A stretch of 64,000 bases of DNA from Amphirosellinia nigrospora (GCA_004123355.1 SCHM01000004.1:4863017-4927016); one strand, 5' to 3'; shown: positions 1 to 12,749, counted from the stretch's first letter. The notes: a model not told the origin generated them from the sequence alone. Made by a program: numbers and translations.

Positions 1-542
1 CCATATTATAGATATTGTTACTTGTTTGAATCATTAATATAACAAAAGGACAAGCCTTTTCACTCCTCACTTTTCACTCCTTAAAAGAGTAACACCTTGC
101 TTATAGCTACATGATTTAGCTGGGTAGCTGCTCCTTGGTGAGGGACTATTCTGGGACATGATTGCTACCTACTACTTGTCTAATATGAAGCGGGTATTTA
201 ATGCAAAGCGGCGTTCACATGTCGTGCGGTCATTCGGGTCACGACCTAACAACCTTGGAACCCGGGAGGAACTCGGCGCGTTATGACCCGGCGGGGCAAG
301 ATAAAGAGAAGACAAAACGGAAAACGTCTGGCGGGTCGGAAATCCCACCTCCGCGCGCGCGATGGCGACATCATACACCCTACCTCTGCTCCGATATCGA
401 ATTATCTTTAATGCAGGTACCATATCAGCCTTCCAAGGTTATGTAAGCAATTTACATCCACTGTAACCTACACATAGGTCGTAATCCTCCCCTTATTTCC
501 ATTCCTTTGCCCCCGCCGTGAGTCAGGGTCTGTCTTGTCTAT
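1..542. other. Intergenic, upstream of SDR gene
   Basis: No gene is supported here. The first 180 bases are AT-rich. Positions about 200-400 are notably GC-rich, with short ORFs on both strands that do not resemble any family. The stretch just before the next gene (about 480-540) is pyrimidine-rich, as expected of a fungal promoter and 5' leader. Confidence 0.5.
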
Positions 543-1773
543 ATGTCCCTCCATCGCACCGCGACCTCAATCCATCGCACGCTACGCACCCTCCTCAGTA
601 GACCGGTCGTCCCAGGATTGCGTCACCCTCTTCAGAACCCCTTTCTCGGAAAATATTCCGGAATACTATCCCGCACCATGGCCTCGGCAGTCGCGAAGCG
701 CCTCGCGGGCAAGACGGTCGTAGTCACAGGGGCGTCGTCCGGGATCGGCGCAGCACGGCGTTCGAGTTCGCGCGGACGGCCGCCCCGCGGGGTCTCAAGC
801 TCGTGCTCACGGCGCGCCGCATCGACACGCTGAAGCAGGTCGCTGCCGACATCACTGCCGAGATCGGCGAGGGCAACGTCAAGGTGCTTCCCGTCCAGCT
901 CGATGTCAGCAAGCCTGATGAGGTCCGTGGCTTTGTGGATAAGCTACCTGAGGAATTTAAGGAGGTCGATGTGCTTGTGAACAATGCGTAAGCCAACCTA
1001 CTTCTTCCTGGCAGCCTACCCTTTACCTACATCAATTACTTCTGATCACACCACAGAAGAAGAAGAAGCATATAAACGTGATGAACTACAATTAACATGA
1101 AATATGTATAGTGGTCTTGTCAAGGGCGTAGCTAGGGCGCCCGGATCGCGGAAGAGGACGTGAACACCATGTTCAACACCAATGTAACGGGTCTGATCAA
1201 CATGACCCAAGCGATCTTGCCCATTTTCCTGCGCCGCCCCAACGGCGGTAGCGGCGACATCATCAACATCGGCAGCATCGCCGGACGTGAACCCTACGCT
1301 GGCGGTAGCATCTACTGCGCCACTAAAGCCGCCGTGCGTAGCTTCACGGATGCCCTGCGCCAGGAACTTATCGCCTCGCGCGTTCGTGTGTTGGAGGTCG
1401 ACCCGGGTCAAGTTGAGACGGTATGTGCCATTTAAGCCCAAGCATTATTTCCTTTTTCTTCTTCTTAGGAGAGGATTGGAGTTGCGATGATACGGAGGAA
1501 GATATGCTGATGTTGATGTAGGAGTTTTCTGTTGTTCGCTTCTATGGCGATAAAGCTAAGGCTGACGCCGTATATGCGTAAGTTGTTATTTGGTCCCAGA
1601 CGGGGTTGGAATCTTGCTAACAGCATTCTAGCGGTGTTGACCCCTTGACTCCTGATGATATTGCCGAGGTTGTCGTATTCGTCGCCGGAAGGAGGGAGAA
1701 CGTTGTGATTGCCGACACACTCATCTATCCCAACCACCAAGCTGGTGCTGGAGTCATGCACAGAAAATCATAA
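543..1773 (+). CDS. NADP-dependent short-chain dehydrogenase (YMR226C/YdfG type)
   Basis: A short-chain dehydrogenase/reductase of the YMR226C/YdfG group, whose members oxidise L-allo-threonine, serine and related 3-hydroxy acids with NADP. Visible motifs are the nucleotide-binding TGASSGIG, the VNNAG strand, GSIAG and the catalytic Y-x-x-x-K ([10 protein letters not shown]). The C-terminal [11 protein letters not shown] block is typical of the family. Exons are about 543-987, 1112-1420, 1522-1577 and 1632-1773, all with GT-AG introns. The ATG at 543 adds an Arg/Ser-rich leader that could be mitochondrial; the ATG at 678 (MASAVAKRL) gives the usual family N-terminus. Two 1-base losses break the frame, near 749 (just after GIG) and near 1144 (after VARAP). 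Restoring one base at each gives an uninterrupted family match, so I read this as a real gene with sequence errors, although a pseudogene is possible. Confidence 0.85.
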
Positions 1774-3282
1774 AGAGCTGTAGATAGGCCATTGTATTTA
1801 ATTTGTAGATGGTATATTGATAGTGCAATACTACGAGGACCACAGGACATGATCAATGATTATACGATATATTTACCCGTCGTCACAGAACTAAGCGTTC
1901 GCCCCTACAATCTTACCTTCCAGATGTATTAATATGGCAAAGATCATTTCAAAGAGACCTGATATCAAGACAGGTTAGCTATGTCGTCATACCTGCTTGA
2001 GTTGAGATATGATGTAGTGCCTCTATAGTTCAGTAAACCAGGTTACTCATTCACATGTGTCGGCTCTCCATCCCACACCTCAAGACGAGACATGAAAATG
2101 GAAAACACGGAAGCCAGCATGACACTGTGAACTGCTCTAGCACGAAGCATGAGTAGTACAATAGAAACTCCACAACCGATCATCACTAGCCCAGAAGAGA
2201 TAGCTCCGGTGCGGAGGGTGGCTCGACCCATTGTGAGATAGTTGAATGGATAAACAGTTTTCATCATGACAGGAATAATATGGGTAGATGGAAGGTGGCT
2301 TACCCAATCTATATCAGTATGAGGTATAGACTTCGAAGGATATCATATGCTATTTTGGATCTGAGCAACGGTCAGCAATTCGTCCCCTTGCATATGTTTT
2401 AAGGTGTATTTGGTAAGAGTCGTCGGATCAGAGTAAAATTTGGTATATGGATTTCTTCATTACGTTCAGAAGCAGAACTGAATGATGTATTTCTCATCAT
2501 AAAACGACAGAATGAGGGTATGATCTTGATAAACATGACAACTCACCAACTAACCTCATCTGCAAAGAGAAAAGGAACGTAATGGTCCAATGTGGATGCT
2601 ATGTTACTGATGTCATGGTCAGCTATGGCTCAGATATCGAGTTCAGCAAGACGTAGGTAGGATGGTGCTTCAGATGGTAGTGCATGTTTAGTTCAGTACG
2701 CTCAGGAGATCGCGCGAACAGTGGAAAAGGATTCATCAATAGCGATGAGATGGTAGGGTAATAGGTGTGGCCATGCGATGGAATCATGGCTGTGAGCTTT
2801 CTTACCTCTATTTTATTTCTAAGACCAAAAACAAACAAGATTGTAGAAGCCCTAGCCAGGCAAAAGTCTCAAATTTGAGAGGCCCAACCAAGTCAATCGA
2901 AACTTTTTCAGTTCGGAGTGGTGCTCTTCCGGCGGTTGGATTGCTCCTTCGGATGGAGGCAGAATGGCAAAGGTATGGAAGGAACTGGAGACGAAGAAGC
3001 AAAATTCTGTTAAATGAATTTTAAGGGAAAAGGCTGGCTCCTAGTGGGGCCGTACATTAACTAGCACTAGCGGGGCAATCGATAAGGCGCCTAAGCTTAC
3101 CTAGGTGGGCTCCGATAGCTACCTCTCTTTTACATTGCTTCACAAAGCTGAGCTTCACCCTCTCTTTTACATTATTTCATAAAGCTGAGCTTCAACAACA
3201 ACCAAAAAGCAAACTATTTGCCTACAGGATTCGCATTAGCTCAGGTTGTCTCGTCAACGGAAAGCCTAACACTTAGGCTGCC
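1774..3282. other. Intergenic between SDR gene and MTR3
   Basis: No supported gene. A 74-codon minus-strand ORF (2043-2267) has one hydrophobic stretch that could be a membrane segment, but I found neither flanking exons nor a family. Other ORFs are short and compositionally random. Close to MTR3 there is a direct repeat (listed separately). Confidence 0.45.
3123..3196. repeat. 37-bp direct tandem repeat, two copies
   Basis: Two adjacent copies of a 37-base unit, 3123-3159 and 3160-3196. They share ctctcttttacatt and aaagctgagcttca and differ at a few bases. They end 87 bases before the MTR3 start codon, so they probably lie in its promoter or 5' leader. Confidence 0.8.
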
Positions 3283-4211
3283 ATGGCTGACCGGAGGAGA
3301 ATCAATGGTCCTGTGGGAGCTACTCTGCCTCCAGTCTACGACGATCCTCCGCCACCTCGGAATAGGATAGAGGAGCCTGAAAATGCCATCCGTAAGATTT
3401 GTACGTAAAAGCCGCGCCAGATTTGCCTTGTTCATCTTGTCACTTGCTAAACTCCGGGCGCAGTTCTGCAAACAGGTGTCACCCCGTCCGCTTCAGGATC
3501 TGCCTACTTGGAGCTTGTGAACCCCAATTCGACTGGCCCTAGCAACACGAGTCTCAAGTTAAGCTGTACTGTCCACGGCCCGCGAGCCCTCCCACGATCG
3601 GCGCCTTCTCCCCACACATCATCCTAACAACGCACGTCAAATATGCGCCATTTGCGACAAAACAACGGCGCGGCTACCTGCGAGATTCAAGTGAAAGGGA
3701 TCTTGGGTGCACTTGGAGACCGCCTTACGAGGGGCTATCATCGCGGATCGCTGGCCCAAGAGCGGCGTCGATATTATAATTACAAGTAGAGGGCGATCAA
3801 GATCGAAATGCGCCTGAGAACCGACGCGATGGTGGCTGGGATACGATGAACGTGTTGAGCGGCTGTATCACGGTGGCCTCGGCCGCGATTGCTGATGCCG
3901 GTATCGACTGCGTCGACAATGTGGCCGGAGGCGTCGCAGCGCTGGTCGCCAAAGACGCAACAAGCCCACCGTCCATCGTCCTCGACCCAGCCGTTGCTGA
4001 CTATCATAAGATCTACGCGGCTTGTTGCATTGCTTACTTGCCTACGCGAGACGAAGTTACGAATATGTGGTTCAAGGGCCAATTGCCCGGCGCTGATATC
4101 ATGCTGTACAATAACCTGGTCGAGAGGTGCTTGGTTGCGTGTCGTAATGCTAACCATGTCGTCGTCGCGGCTTTGAAGAAAACCATCAAACTTGAGGAAG
4201 AGGTGTTATGA
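3283..4211 (+). CDS. MTR3: Exosome complex subunit MTR3 (RNase PH-like)
   Basis: Core RNA exosome subunit with the RNase PH fold. In yeast and animals Mtr3 is one of six ring subunits and is catalytically inactive; it acts in nuclear and cytoplasmic 3'-5' RNA decay and rRNA processing. Exon 1 (3283-3400) starts MADRRRINGP. A GT-AG intron (3401-3463) splits the family motif RKI/FLQTGVTPSASGSAYLEL. Later blocks are KYAPFAT and RRGYLRD, then CVDNVAGGVAAL in the second RNase PH subdomain. Frame breaks occur near 3603, 3705 and 3787. The first two look like losses of one base in short runs (ccg and gggg), the third like an extra a. The gene is essential in yeast, so these are likely sequence errors. 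The C-terminus is normal, ending in a Lys/Glu-rich helix. Confidence 0.88.
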
Positions 4212-5298
4212 TTATCACAGTTTTTGGGCAAATAACCATCCAAACGCACCAATATCGCCAGACACAAGCCTAATACCACCATAAGGCACGCAGCCGCATG
4301 AGCGAAAGCATATGCGTACGGAAGCTGATTTAGATCTGCACGCGGCACTATAGACATCAAACATCATGCGTAGAGCATACTCATCCAGTGAGCAGCGAGG
4401 TAGTCGTTGCTGGAGGCTATCTTCTCCAAGGCTCTAGAATGTAGATGTTCTAGATAGATCATAGCTGAGCAGACCGGGGAAGGGGCTTCGATCTCGACAC
4501 GCGTGAGCTTGTACCGTGAAGAAGAGCTTGCTAGCAAAGAGCTTCAACAAGAAGCATTGGTCAGGGTCGGCTTGGGCAATACCCGGTAACACCTTTCATA
4601 GAGTTACCAGGTACCTTATGCTTAATCTGCATGCATAAGAAGTATATCCAATTCAGATAAAAAATACATGTCAAACCTACATATAGGTAGATTCCAAGTT
4701 GGAGGATCTAGGTAACCCTATACCGACCTTAGGTGGTCTACAACGGTATATTGAGGTGAGGTGAGCAGATTTGATTGCATTACTGTACTGTACATGCGTC
4801 CACGTCGGGATGTCTGACGTTGCTCCCGTCAACGTATTTGATTAGCACTGGCGGAGCTTTACAAAACACCGGGGCAACCGGGTCATTCCTGCTGATGGCC
4901 TACCTTGGTTCGGCGCCACTTATCACCCCAGATCTTGTACCTAACAAGTCGATAGCGTGGGATAACATGATTAACAATACATGCCAATACTGCATCTTGC
5001 GGGATGTCTAAGCACAGCTGGTGATTTATGTGTTTTCTACCTAATGCCTTACCAATGAATAAGCCCCATCCGATCTGAGGCCGCGTCCAGCCCAGCTGTA
5101 GATAGTCGAATTGAGCCGTCTCGGTCGTTTCCCATCCCACCGCTGAACCGTACCCATATTCACATGACAGACCACCAAGACCTCGAGGGGTCCTACGAGT
5201 ACTAACCTGTGACTCGCCGCTACCTCCTTATCACCTCCCTCACCGCTGTGCTGCCGTAAACTACGAGAACACGCGTGAAAAGGCCACCGGCCTCGAGA
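4212..5298. other. Intergenic between MTR3 and RING ligase gene
   Basis: No gene is supported. Short ORFs (for example 4775-5011 plus and 4883-5140 minus) have no recognisable motifs and overlap on opposite strands. The region should contain the MTR3 3' end and the promoter and leader of the next gene. Confidence 0.5.
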
Positions 5299-8196
5299 AT
5301 GGCAGCGCCGGGTGCCGCCATCGCGCCCGTCTCAACTGCTGCCTTCAACAACGCTAGCGTCTGGACCAACTTCACGGCCTCATGGACGCGTTACGCGCCA
5401 TCACTCGAAGACCTTCTCCTCGCCGGACCTAGGATGCTCACACGCATTGGCTCTATAATATCCTTCCCGAAGCCGTCGACAGCTTTGGCCAGCGCGTCAT
5501 CCCCGATCCCACCGGTTCCGACTACTTTGTCACCGTCACGACCACGGCTACCGAGATGGCCGCCGACGTATCCGAGGCTGTGGCCAACACGGCCAACGTG
5601 CTGGAAGACGACCAAGACCCTGCCGCCCTGGTTTCACGGTTCACTATGGAAGGTAGCGCCAAGGGTTTGGGGAGTGTGTTTAGTTACGCTACGAGCAAGT
5701 GGGCGCTTTCTTGCATTGCTATGGTACGTCGCCTTCCGACTACCCTATACTCCGTTTGGTCTATTGACATGAAGTGGCGATAGGCCATTATCTTGAACCG
5801 CACCCACATATTCGCCGCATCCCGCAGACGACTTCGCTTGACATGGCCTATCCGTCTATTCCTTCGCCTGGCACCCATTCTCCTGTTCGTTTACCAGTCC
5901 CGGCGGCTTCTGCAGGCCATCCAATGCCAAACCCCCGACTTCGCCGAAATGCGATGGGGCAGCTCTACTAAGACATCCGAATTGATGTTTGCCGAGCCTA
6001 GTGCATATTTACATGGGCTTAGTTCGGTGTTGCTACTTGGCGCCAGCGATTATGATAGCTGCCGTGCCATCAACATGGTACCTGCGGATAACCAAGACTT
6101 CTCTAATGAACTACGCGGATCGCTTTCGCAATTATGGCCTCTATTTCAAACTCTCTGCCTCAGCCACTTCGTGGAGACTGTGTCCTGCGCTGTACAGGGA
6201 CGGCCAGTAGCCGTTGAGACAGGCATGACATTATTCGAACATTCGTTGGCTTTTGCCGAGGCCGATGCTGCCATTAGCAACCAACTTGGCTGGGGCTTAT
6301 TTTCGAGTGGAGGCACGTCGAACGTCACTTTCCAGCAGGCTTCTGGCGCCAGTATAGCCATCTCTAGGTCTATGATAATGAAGAGAGTGAACACACCACC
6401 GAAGTACTGCTCATTGCTTTCCTGTCTTCGATGAGTCATATCACAAGCCACACCTTAGGTCTCTTTGGTCTTCAGAATAGGTACCGGTTATTGAGTACGG
6501 GTTTTTGGGCTGTGTGTTTCATGGGAAGCCTACTCGTGGAGGCTTTCAATGTCTCCTTGGATGATATTTCCCAAATGGGCCTCTTCCGATTCCCGACGGT
6601 CTGTATTATCGGCTTCGTCCCTCACCTCATGGTCTTCGCAGGCATCCTAATGTGCGCCTCTATTTATGCTTTTGCATTAATTCTCGCGGCCTTGGAGCCC
6701 CCCGAACAAGCAATAGATGCGTCCCCGCTTACCTTCCGAGAGCGCATCCGCCGTGCGCATGAAAACATGCAAGCCAACATCTCTCTTGCCGATATCCGTA
6801 TTTCACGCTCCATGGATTTCTATACAGCGCTACTACGCACAGGTTTTGGTGTCATTACCATGGCAAGCGAAGCCGTGTACCTTAATGAAGATCGAGGTAT
6901 CAATTTGAAGGACCGGACATGGCTTGAGGAGGAGCGTTATCGGGAACTTGAGGCTCTCCGCATGCAATGGGCTGGAACAGGAATAGCGGGCAACTCCGTT
7001 ACGATTCCGTTGGCACAATAGGTTTGGTGCCAATCAAGGATGGCCAAGCGGGGGCGTCAAGCGGATATGCGAGGGAACGAGCTGCCCAGAACGTACCCAA
7101 AGCCCGTGTCAGCGACCGTCGCCCTAGAGACGGGTTGGGGCGGCTGAGCGCAGTTCGCGATGGGTCTTAGCACTGGAATTCCTTATGAGTATCAATCGTC
7201 TTGTCTTGAGGTGGCTCGCTGTGATTATGCTCAAAGGGCTGGCGCGAATCGGCATAACACGACAACCTTGGCTACTGGTGTACCTTTCCCGCTGGCCAGC
7301 GCAGAGTAAGAAAGAAGAGAAGCAGTCTGGCAAATCCTCCAAAACGCGGTATAAAATTGGCAGAAACAGACATAGCATGCTGCTCTTTAATGATGAGACA
7401 ACTGATGTCGAAGCTGAAGTGCGCAAACGACTACGACGGTCACCAGAGACGGCCAGTATTCCCGAAGAAGAGCTTGATTCAAGACTCTACGACTCATGGA
7501 AGCATGGGGAGCTCTGGGGCGCAGTAGATACCAGCGGTGACTGGGCACCTAAAGAAGATTCGGACGAATGGGATACTACAAGTGTCATTACTTCCTTGAA
7601 TGAGGATGGGGTTCCACAGACGATGAATGGAGGACCATGATGACGAAGCGAGGACGAAGCTGAGGGCCAACGAACGCCTACGCAGAGCAACTTTACTCTG
7701 TCACGCGAGACGACGCCGTCCGATCAGTTGATCGCATGCCCGATCTAGCACGGCTATTACACCCACAAAGTCCCGAAGAGAGACAAGAGCCCATACTCTC
7801 GCCGCCCATCTCAATAGCGATCGGATCATTACACGATCCCAATACGCTCGTATGCAGCACAACCCAAAGAGCGAGATTACTCTTCTCCAGTAGCTCCAGC
7901 CGACGGCACCTCAATCAACGTATGACGGATGAGGAGCAAGCCGACTTACTAGAGCAGCTCATCCTCTCACGGCGCGCAGAGTTACATCGTGAGCAAGAAA
8001 CGGCACTCATCATGGCGATGACAATGGCCCCCTTTGTGTTGTCTGCCACTCCGCGCCCCGAAAGATCATCGTCTGGCCATGTAGATGTCTAAGCCTTTGC
8101 GATGAATGCCGCGTCTCTCTTGCTATGAACAATTTCGATAAGTGTGTCTGCTGCCGGCGGGAAGTTATTAGCTTCAGTCGCATTTACGTACCTTGA
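5299..8196 (+). CDS. Multi-pass membrane RING E3 ubiquitin ligase, Asi1/Asi3-like
   Basis: A large fungal membrane protein ending in a C-terminal RING. The last residues (about 8033-8193) show CVVC, then WPCRCLSLCDEC, then DKCVCC followed by RREVISFSRIYVP. That spacing and terminal position are those of the yeast inner-nuclear-membrane ligases Asi1 and Asi3, so a role in ubiquitin-dependent turnover of membrane or nuclear proteins is likely; location is inferred. Hydrophobic segments are visible near 5850-5900, 6480-6540 and 6590-6700, followed by a soluble acidic linker (about 7380-7640). Start chosen at MAAPGAA (5299), the usual N-terminus as I recall this family; an in-frame ATG lies at 5275. 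One intron, 5724-5783. Frame breaks occur near 5440, 6400, 6995, 7133, 7636, 7730, 7780, 7890 and 8030. The breaks at 6400 and 7133 each read as one lost g in a g-run. Fungal orthologues are often auto-named Sel1/Ubx2, which the RING does not support. Confidence 0.8.
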
Positions 8197-9090
8197 GCGT
8201 GAAGATGCTTGTTGTGGTGGAGTTTTACTTGCATTCTTGCTTTTTTTTTACAAATCCCCTGCTCTTTCTGAGAGTATATGAATGGTCATGGGTCGGCATG
8301 CATAATGAATATTTACGATAGGTGTGTGTATTTACCAACATACACACATCACTTTGAGTATCTATTCATTGGGAGTCAGGCGTTCGGGAGATACACAAGT
8401 GCCGGGAAGATCCGGTATGCATTGCGACATTGAAGGTTCCCTTTCGTATTGTTGTTGATGGGCTATTTGTACATATAAACACATAACTTACGCATCAAAC
8501 CAAGGATATCGTGGTAAATGGCGGTATCATTTGAGTAATCAGAAGAAATAATATCCAAGGCTGAGCAGGGTGTCTCGCTCGATGTTCGGTTCGTCTTCAA
8601 TTGTAGAGAAGGTGTGAAGTAGGAGAATGGGTAGAAGTCCGGTCTGAAATTTCATGATATGCCGTTGTTATTACTTACAGATCATGATATGTATCCTATC
8701 CAATGCCGCCTTCTTCCCGCCGCTTCGTCTATCTCAAGATATATCCAGGGCATTGGAACAACATGCCGGCGTTAATAAAATTTTATACATATACCCATTT
8801 CCATATGCTACAATACATAGCTCTGCTTTAAATGATTCGAGATTTATTTGTTTCTTGCCAATCAGCCGTCCTCGATATATATCAGGATCCCGCCTCCCTT
8901 CTGCCTTACAAGTTAGAGTTGAAGTTGAAATTGTTGGACAAGCCGAGATAATAAGTGCAGTTGCTATGGCAAACGCATCTGGGCCAATCTGAGGTTGGCC
9001 AGGTATTTTCACACAGCGTTCATTGCTTTGGTTGCTCCGGGCAGTTGCTTAAGCTCCCATGCACTACCTAGGTAGACTCGTGGCCAAATC

Positions 9091-9135
9091 AAGATATGTG
9101 CAGATATGTGCAGATATGTGCAGATATGTGCAGAT
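9091..9135. repeat. Tandem repeat, 10-bp unit cagatatgtg
   Basis: About four perfect copies of the 10-base unit cagatatgtg, ending in a partial copy (cagatgcag). A microsatellite-class repeat in the promoter region of the OTU gene. Confidence 0.9.
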
Positions 9136-9220
9136 GCAGAGAGTTTTTTTCAGCCGCATCTTCTAAGACCTGAGACCTACCTACATGCTTCAAGCCGTAA
9201 ATTTGCCTGGCAACCACGCA

Positions 9221-9250
9221 GGTAGGTAGGTAAGGTAGGTAAGGTAGGTA
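9221..9250. repeat. ggtaggta / ggtaaggta simple repeat
   Basis: A short purine-rich run built of ggta and aggta units. Single ggtaggt or acctacct motifs recur around it (about 9175-9320), suggesting slippage-driven growth. Confidence 0.8.
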
Positions 9251-9877
9251 ACCACTCCCTCTATCTACAGGTAGGTGTTAGCTGGGTAAGTGTTTAGATA
9301 TGTACTTGCCCCCTACCTTCCGCCCTTCAGCCTCTGTTCTTTCCTTCTCTCCTTCTTACCTTCTACCTTTAGGTTCCGCCTATAAGACTCTGCAGATTAT
9401 TCCAAAACTCATTACATCTTCTTCCAAGTTCTTTACAAGGTTTGCATTCTGATGCATCTGTCATCTCGCCTCTTATGCACACCGCCTCATCACATCTACT
9501 AAACTCACATCTACTCTAGTTTGATAGGGCACGAACGAATTGACCACACCCTCCCGGTTCGTCTCTTGCTGTTCATAAACTGCAGCTAGTCCATAAGGTA
9601 TGTGTTAGATATATATCTATTCTACCCTCATCTCGCATTACCCACTTCATTCATACCTCCCTCATCACTGCCTAGGCAAGTACCGCCTAGCGTACCTTCC
9701 AATCCGTTCACTTAGCAACAGTCTCTGATCCAGACGATCACTACCTACACATCCATCGTATTTCACCTTACCTTTTCTTGTCTCCCAACTACTTCACCCC
9801 ATCTCGTCTCGCTGCTGCAATTTGACGGTCAAGCACTCATTGACGGTTCTCAGATCTCACACTTACGACATTGAACA

Positions 9878-12749
9878 ATGGATTACAATATGGGTGATTC
9901 GGACAACGCAGACAACCCGGCACGGCTCGCCGTAACATTGGACTCGTCAACTCAGGAAGCCACTATGGATCGCCTCACGGGGCTCGCAATGCAAGACGCT
10001 ATTCGGCTCGCTGTATCTGGATGGGATGCCAAGAAGCGTAAATTTGATTTGGCTTTTCCTCTCGCCCGCTCTCGAAGGCCTAAATGGCGTCGGTCTCTTT
10101 CTCCGGAACGTCGAGTTCCTGGTGATTACGATGATGAAGATAACAGCAGTTTCAGTATCGATGGCGCTGTCAATAATAATGTGCTTAACTACGAGCCTCC
10201 TGAGACATTGCAGATCAATTCTGCATCGTCGCTCGATCCACCCTCTCTCAGAGACACTCAGCCGTCGAGATCGAGGCATCTAAGAGCGACGGAGTCTGCT
10301 CTTTTGATGATATAAAGCACCTCCTCGAGCATTCGCACAATGAGATTCGCAAGTACATCAATGTTGTCAAACAGAACACACCCAACTCCCAGGTCGATCG
10401 CGAGACCGCCACCATTCTGGTCGACGGCATTGCAGATCTTATGGCAGCCGAGAATTTAGCTACGCCTCAGGAAATTTTTCAAATGAGATGCAACATCGCT
10501 AAGTTTCAATGTGAAGCTACTTATTCAGCTGATACCGACCTTGGCCAGGAGAATTCTCAAACCGTCCCTTCGCTAAAGTCCTCGGTTTCCTCGCTTACCC
10601 CGGTGCCTTCTGATATCAGCACATTTCCTCGCTCCCCTCGTAGGTCTGAAGCTGTTACGCCTCCCAATAAGCTCGAGAACAGGTCAACACAGACCGAAAC
10701 AGCTACGACCAACGACACCGAGGACGACGTCTTCGTCTATTCTGATGCTCGTTGTGATGGCCTTACCGACAATGAGTTATGGGAACGGGAACTAGAGTAT
10801 ATCCGTCGACTTCAGCCCCTCGTTAAGGGAAGTTATACAACTGTTAATGTACCTCTTCGAGAGGTTAATCCTCAATTTACGCCTGTAAGTCGGGCAAACA
10901 CAAGTTTTACACGGAAGGGCTCAGGGAACACAGACAACCCCATATCTGAGTTAAAGTCTATGCTGGAACATACTCTTCAATCTGATGCCGTTGCTAGCGG
11001 CGACCGGGGATATAATGAACATGATACTATCATCCTTGGCGACACCTCAGATGATGAGGGTATGCCTGCCCGCACTTCCTACATTGTTGGTGGTGGAGAG
11101 ATTACCTCTGGCATGAATGAGGTGCAATATGCTGCAAGTGGTGAGGATGAAGAGGCAAAATTTTACGGCTTGCACTCTGGGAATGAGCTACAGCTCGACG
11201 ATAGCAATGATGCCGCCGACAGCTTCCCTAATTATGGAGATGATGGCATGGGTCAAGGAATTATGGAGGAAGAGATGGATTATTATACGAACCAGCCCAT
11301 GAGTTCAATAATTCGTCACGATCAAAACGCCTTTGATACCGGTCGCCATTACACGGATCAGGGGAGCGACGGCTCTCTTTACGTCATTGAAACATCGGGA
11401 GAGTCTTCTGGGTCGGAAAACTTGGATCTGATAGGTACTACTACTCATGGATGCGCCATGGGTACGTACAGAGGAAGGTCTGTTTATAGAGAACGTTCGC
11501 GTTCACCAGAATACCAACGAGGTCGACATGTCCAAAAGACCAAATATCGAGAGGAACGCCATTTTCCTCACGAATATACGAGAGTTCAGTCACCAACTCG
11601 AGATCACCGCGAGAAACAGCACAAGCCAGGACCCGGTTACGTCAAAGGTATTTCCACCATGGCTCGTCGCGTGAGTCATGACGACAAAAAAACAGAACGC
11701 TACATGAGAGACGAACCAGAGGCTCCTCAGTTTTACGGCTATGGGCTAAATGGTCACCTAAGGAAGTAGAGACCACACTAAGATATCAAGACCGTTTCAA
11801 TGATGTCGGCGAGGTGCCTGGTCCTAAATCTAGTCTGCGCCTTGACCTGGATGGCTACATTAAGGACACTCGTATCAACAACGATGCGTTAGGCCTTGAG
11901 CAGGATATTGAAAGTGTCCACAAGGAGACATTCTACGCTGGTGAGACGCTTGATGAAGAGCAAGCGTTGCGCAGTAGTTGGACTGACAAGTCAACCACGC
12001 TATACAAGGGGTTTCCGCTTGTAGAAAATATCGGATTTGTTACCATTGCAAACAATGCCAAACCCGAAGGAGACTGCTACTGGCGTGCTCTAGCCTACAT
12101 TTTGTATGGGCAACGTACTCGCTGGGACCTGATCAAGGCAGATCATCAAGCATATCTACGTCATGTCCTCAGCGACAAGACCCATCCACGCCACGAGCTT
12201 TATGCGAAGCTGAACACCCAATTCTTCGAGACGCACGGCCCAACTCTAAGAGATATCCCGTTCAATCACTCGTTCAATGTGACATCCGTTTTCAAGGCCA
12301 ACCTTTGGCAGTTACTGCATATGCCACATTCTTGGACTCCGGGTGTGATGCAACAGGTTACTGCTGATCTATACAACATTCATCTAGTGACATTTGAATA
12401 TCGCAAGAATGATAACCTGTGCTCAAATGTCAGCATCCGAGGTGCCTACAATAGCCGTCATGTGTTCATGCTATACCTGGATGGCTGCCATTTCCAACCG
12501 CTTGCGGTCAACGAGTATCTGGGTTAGGAATTCCGGTACCCGCGCTTGACCGTGGCTGCGACATCACGATTCTCGAACGCGCCAAAGGCGAATTCTAAGA
12601 AGGTGAAGCAGGCCATTCAACATCCCTGGCGAAACGACTGGACGAAAGAGGTCCCTCCTCCTGTGCCGAAAAACCATGGCTGTGACCTCTTCCGGCTGAA
12701 AGAGTATATGGCCATTCCCAGACGTGTTTCGAACCAACCTCGTCGATAA
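9878..12749 (+). CDS. OTU-domain cysteine protease with long disordered N-terminus
   Basis: A protein of about 950 residues. The first two thirds are low-complexity, acidic and Ser/Arg-rich with no domain I recognise. The OTU-like deubiquitinase domain follows: catalytic Cys in KPEGDCYWRALAY (near 12074) and a C-terminal catalytic His in HVFMLYLDGCHFQPL (near 12490). OTU enzymes cleave ubiquitin from substrates. Frame breaks occur near 10250 and near 11747; the second looks like one lost base in FYGYWAKW, after which SPKEVETTLRYQDRF follows cleanly. A single in-frame TAG at 12525-12527 is followed by 74 further open codons ending in a Trp- and Pro-containing tail; I think the tail belongs to the protein (the stop would be Tyr if one base were t), but 12527 is the alternative end. 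The start codon is the first ATG after a pyrimidine-rich leader. Confidence 0.8.

Larger units (their letters stand above)
8197..9877. other. Intergenic with long leader of the OTU gene
   Basis: No gene is supported. Positions 9300-9870 are C/T-rich with repeated ctacct/cttc stretches, typical of a long fungal promoter and 5' UTR, possibly with an unspliced leader intron (gtatgtgtt at 9599). Two simple repeats are listed separately. Confidence 0.5.

Noticed and set aside
2043-2267. Minus-strand ORF with a possible membrane segment
   Set aside because: No homologous look, no flanking exons found in three frames.
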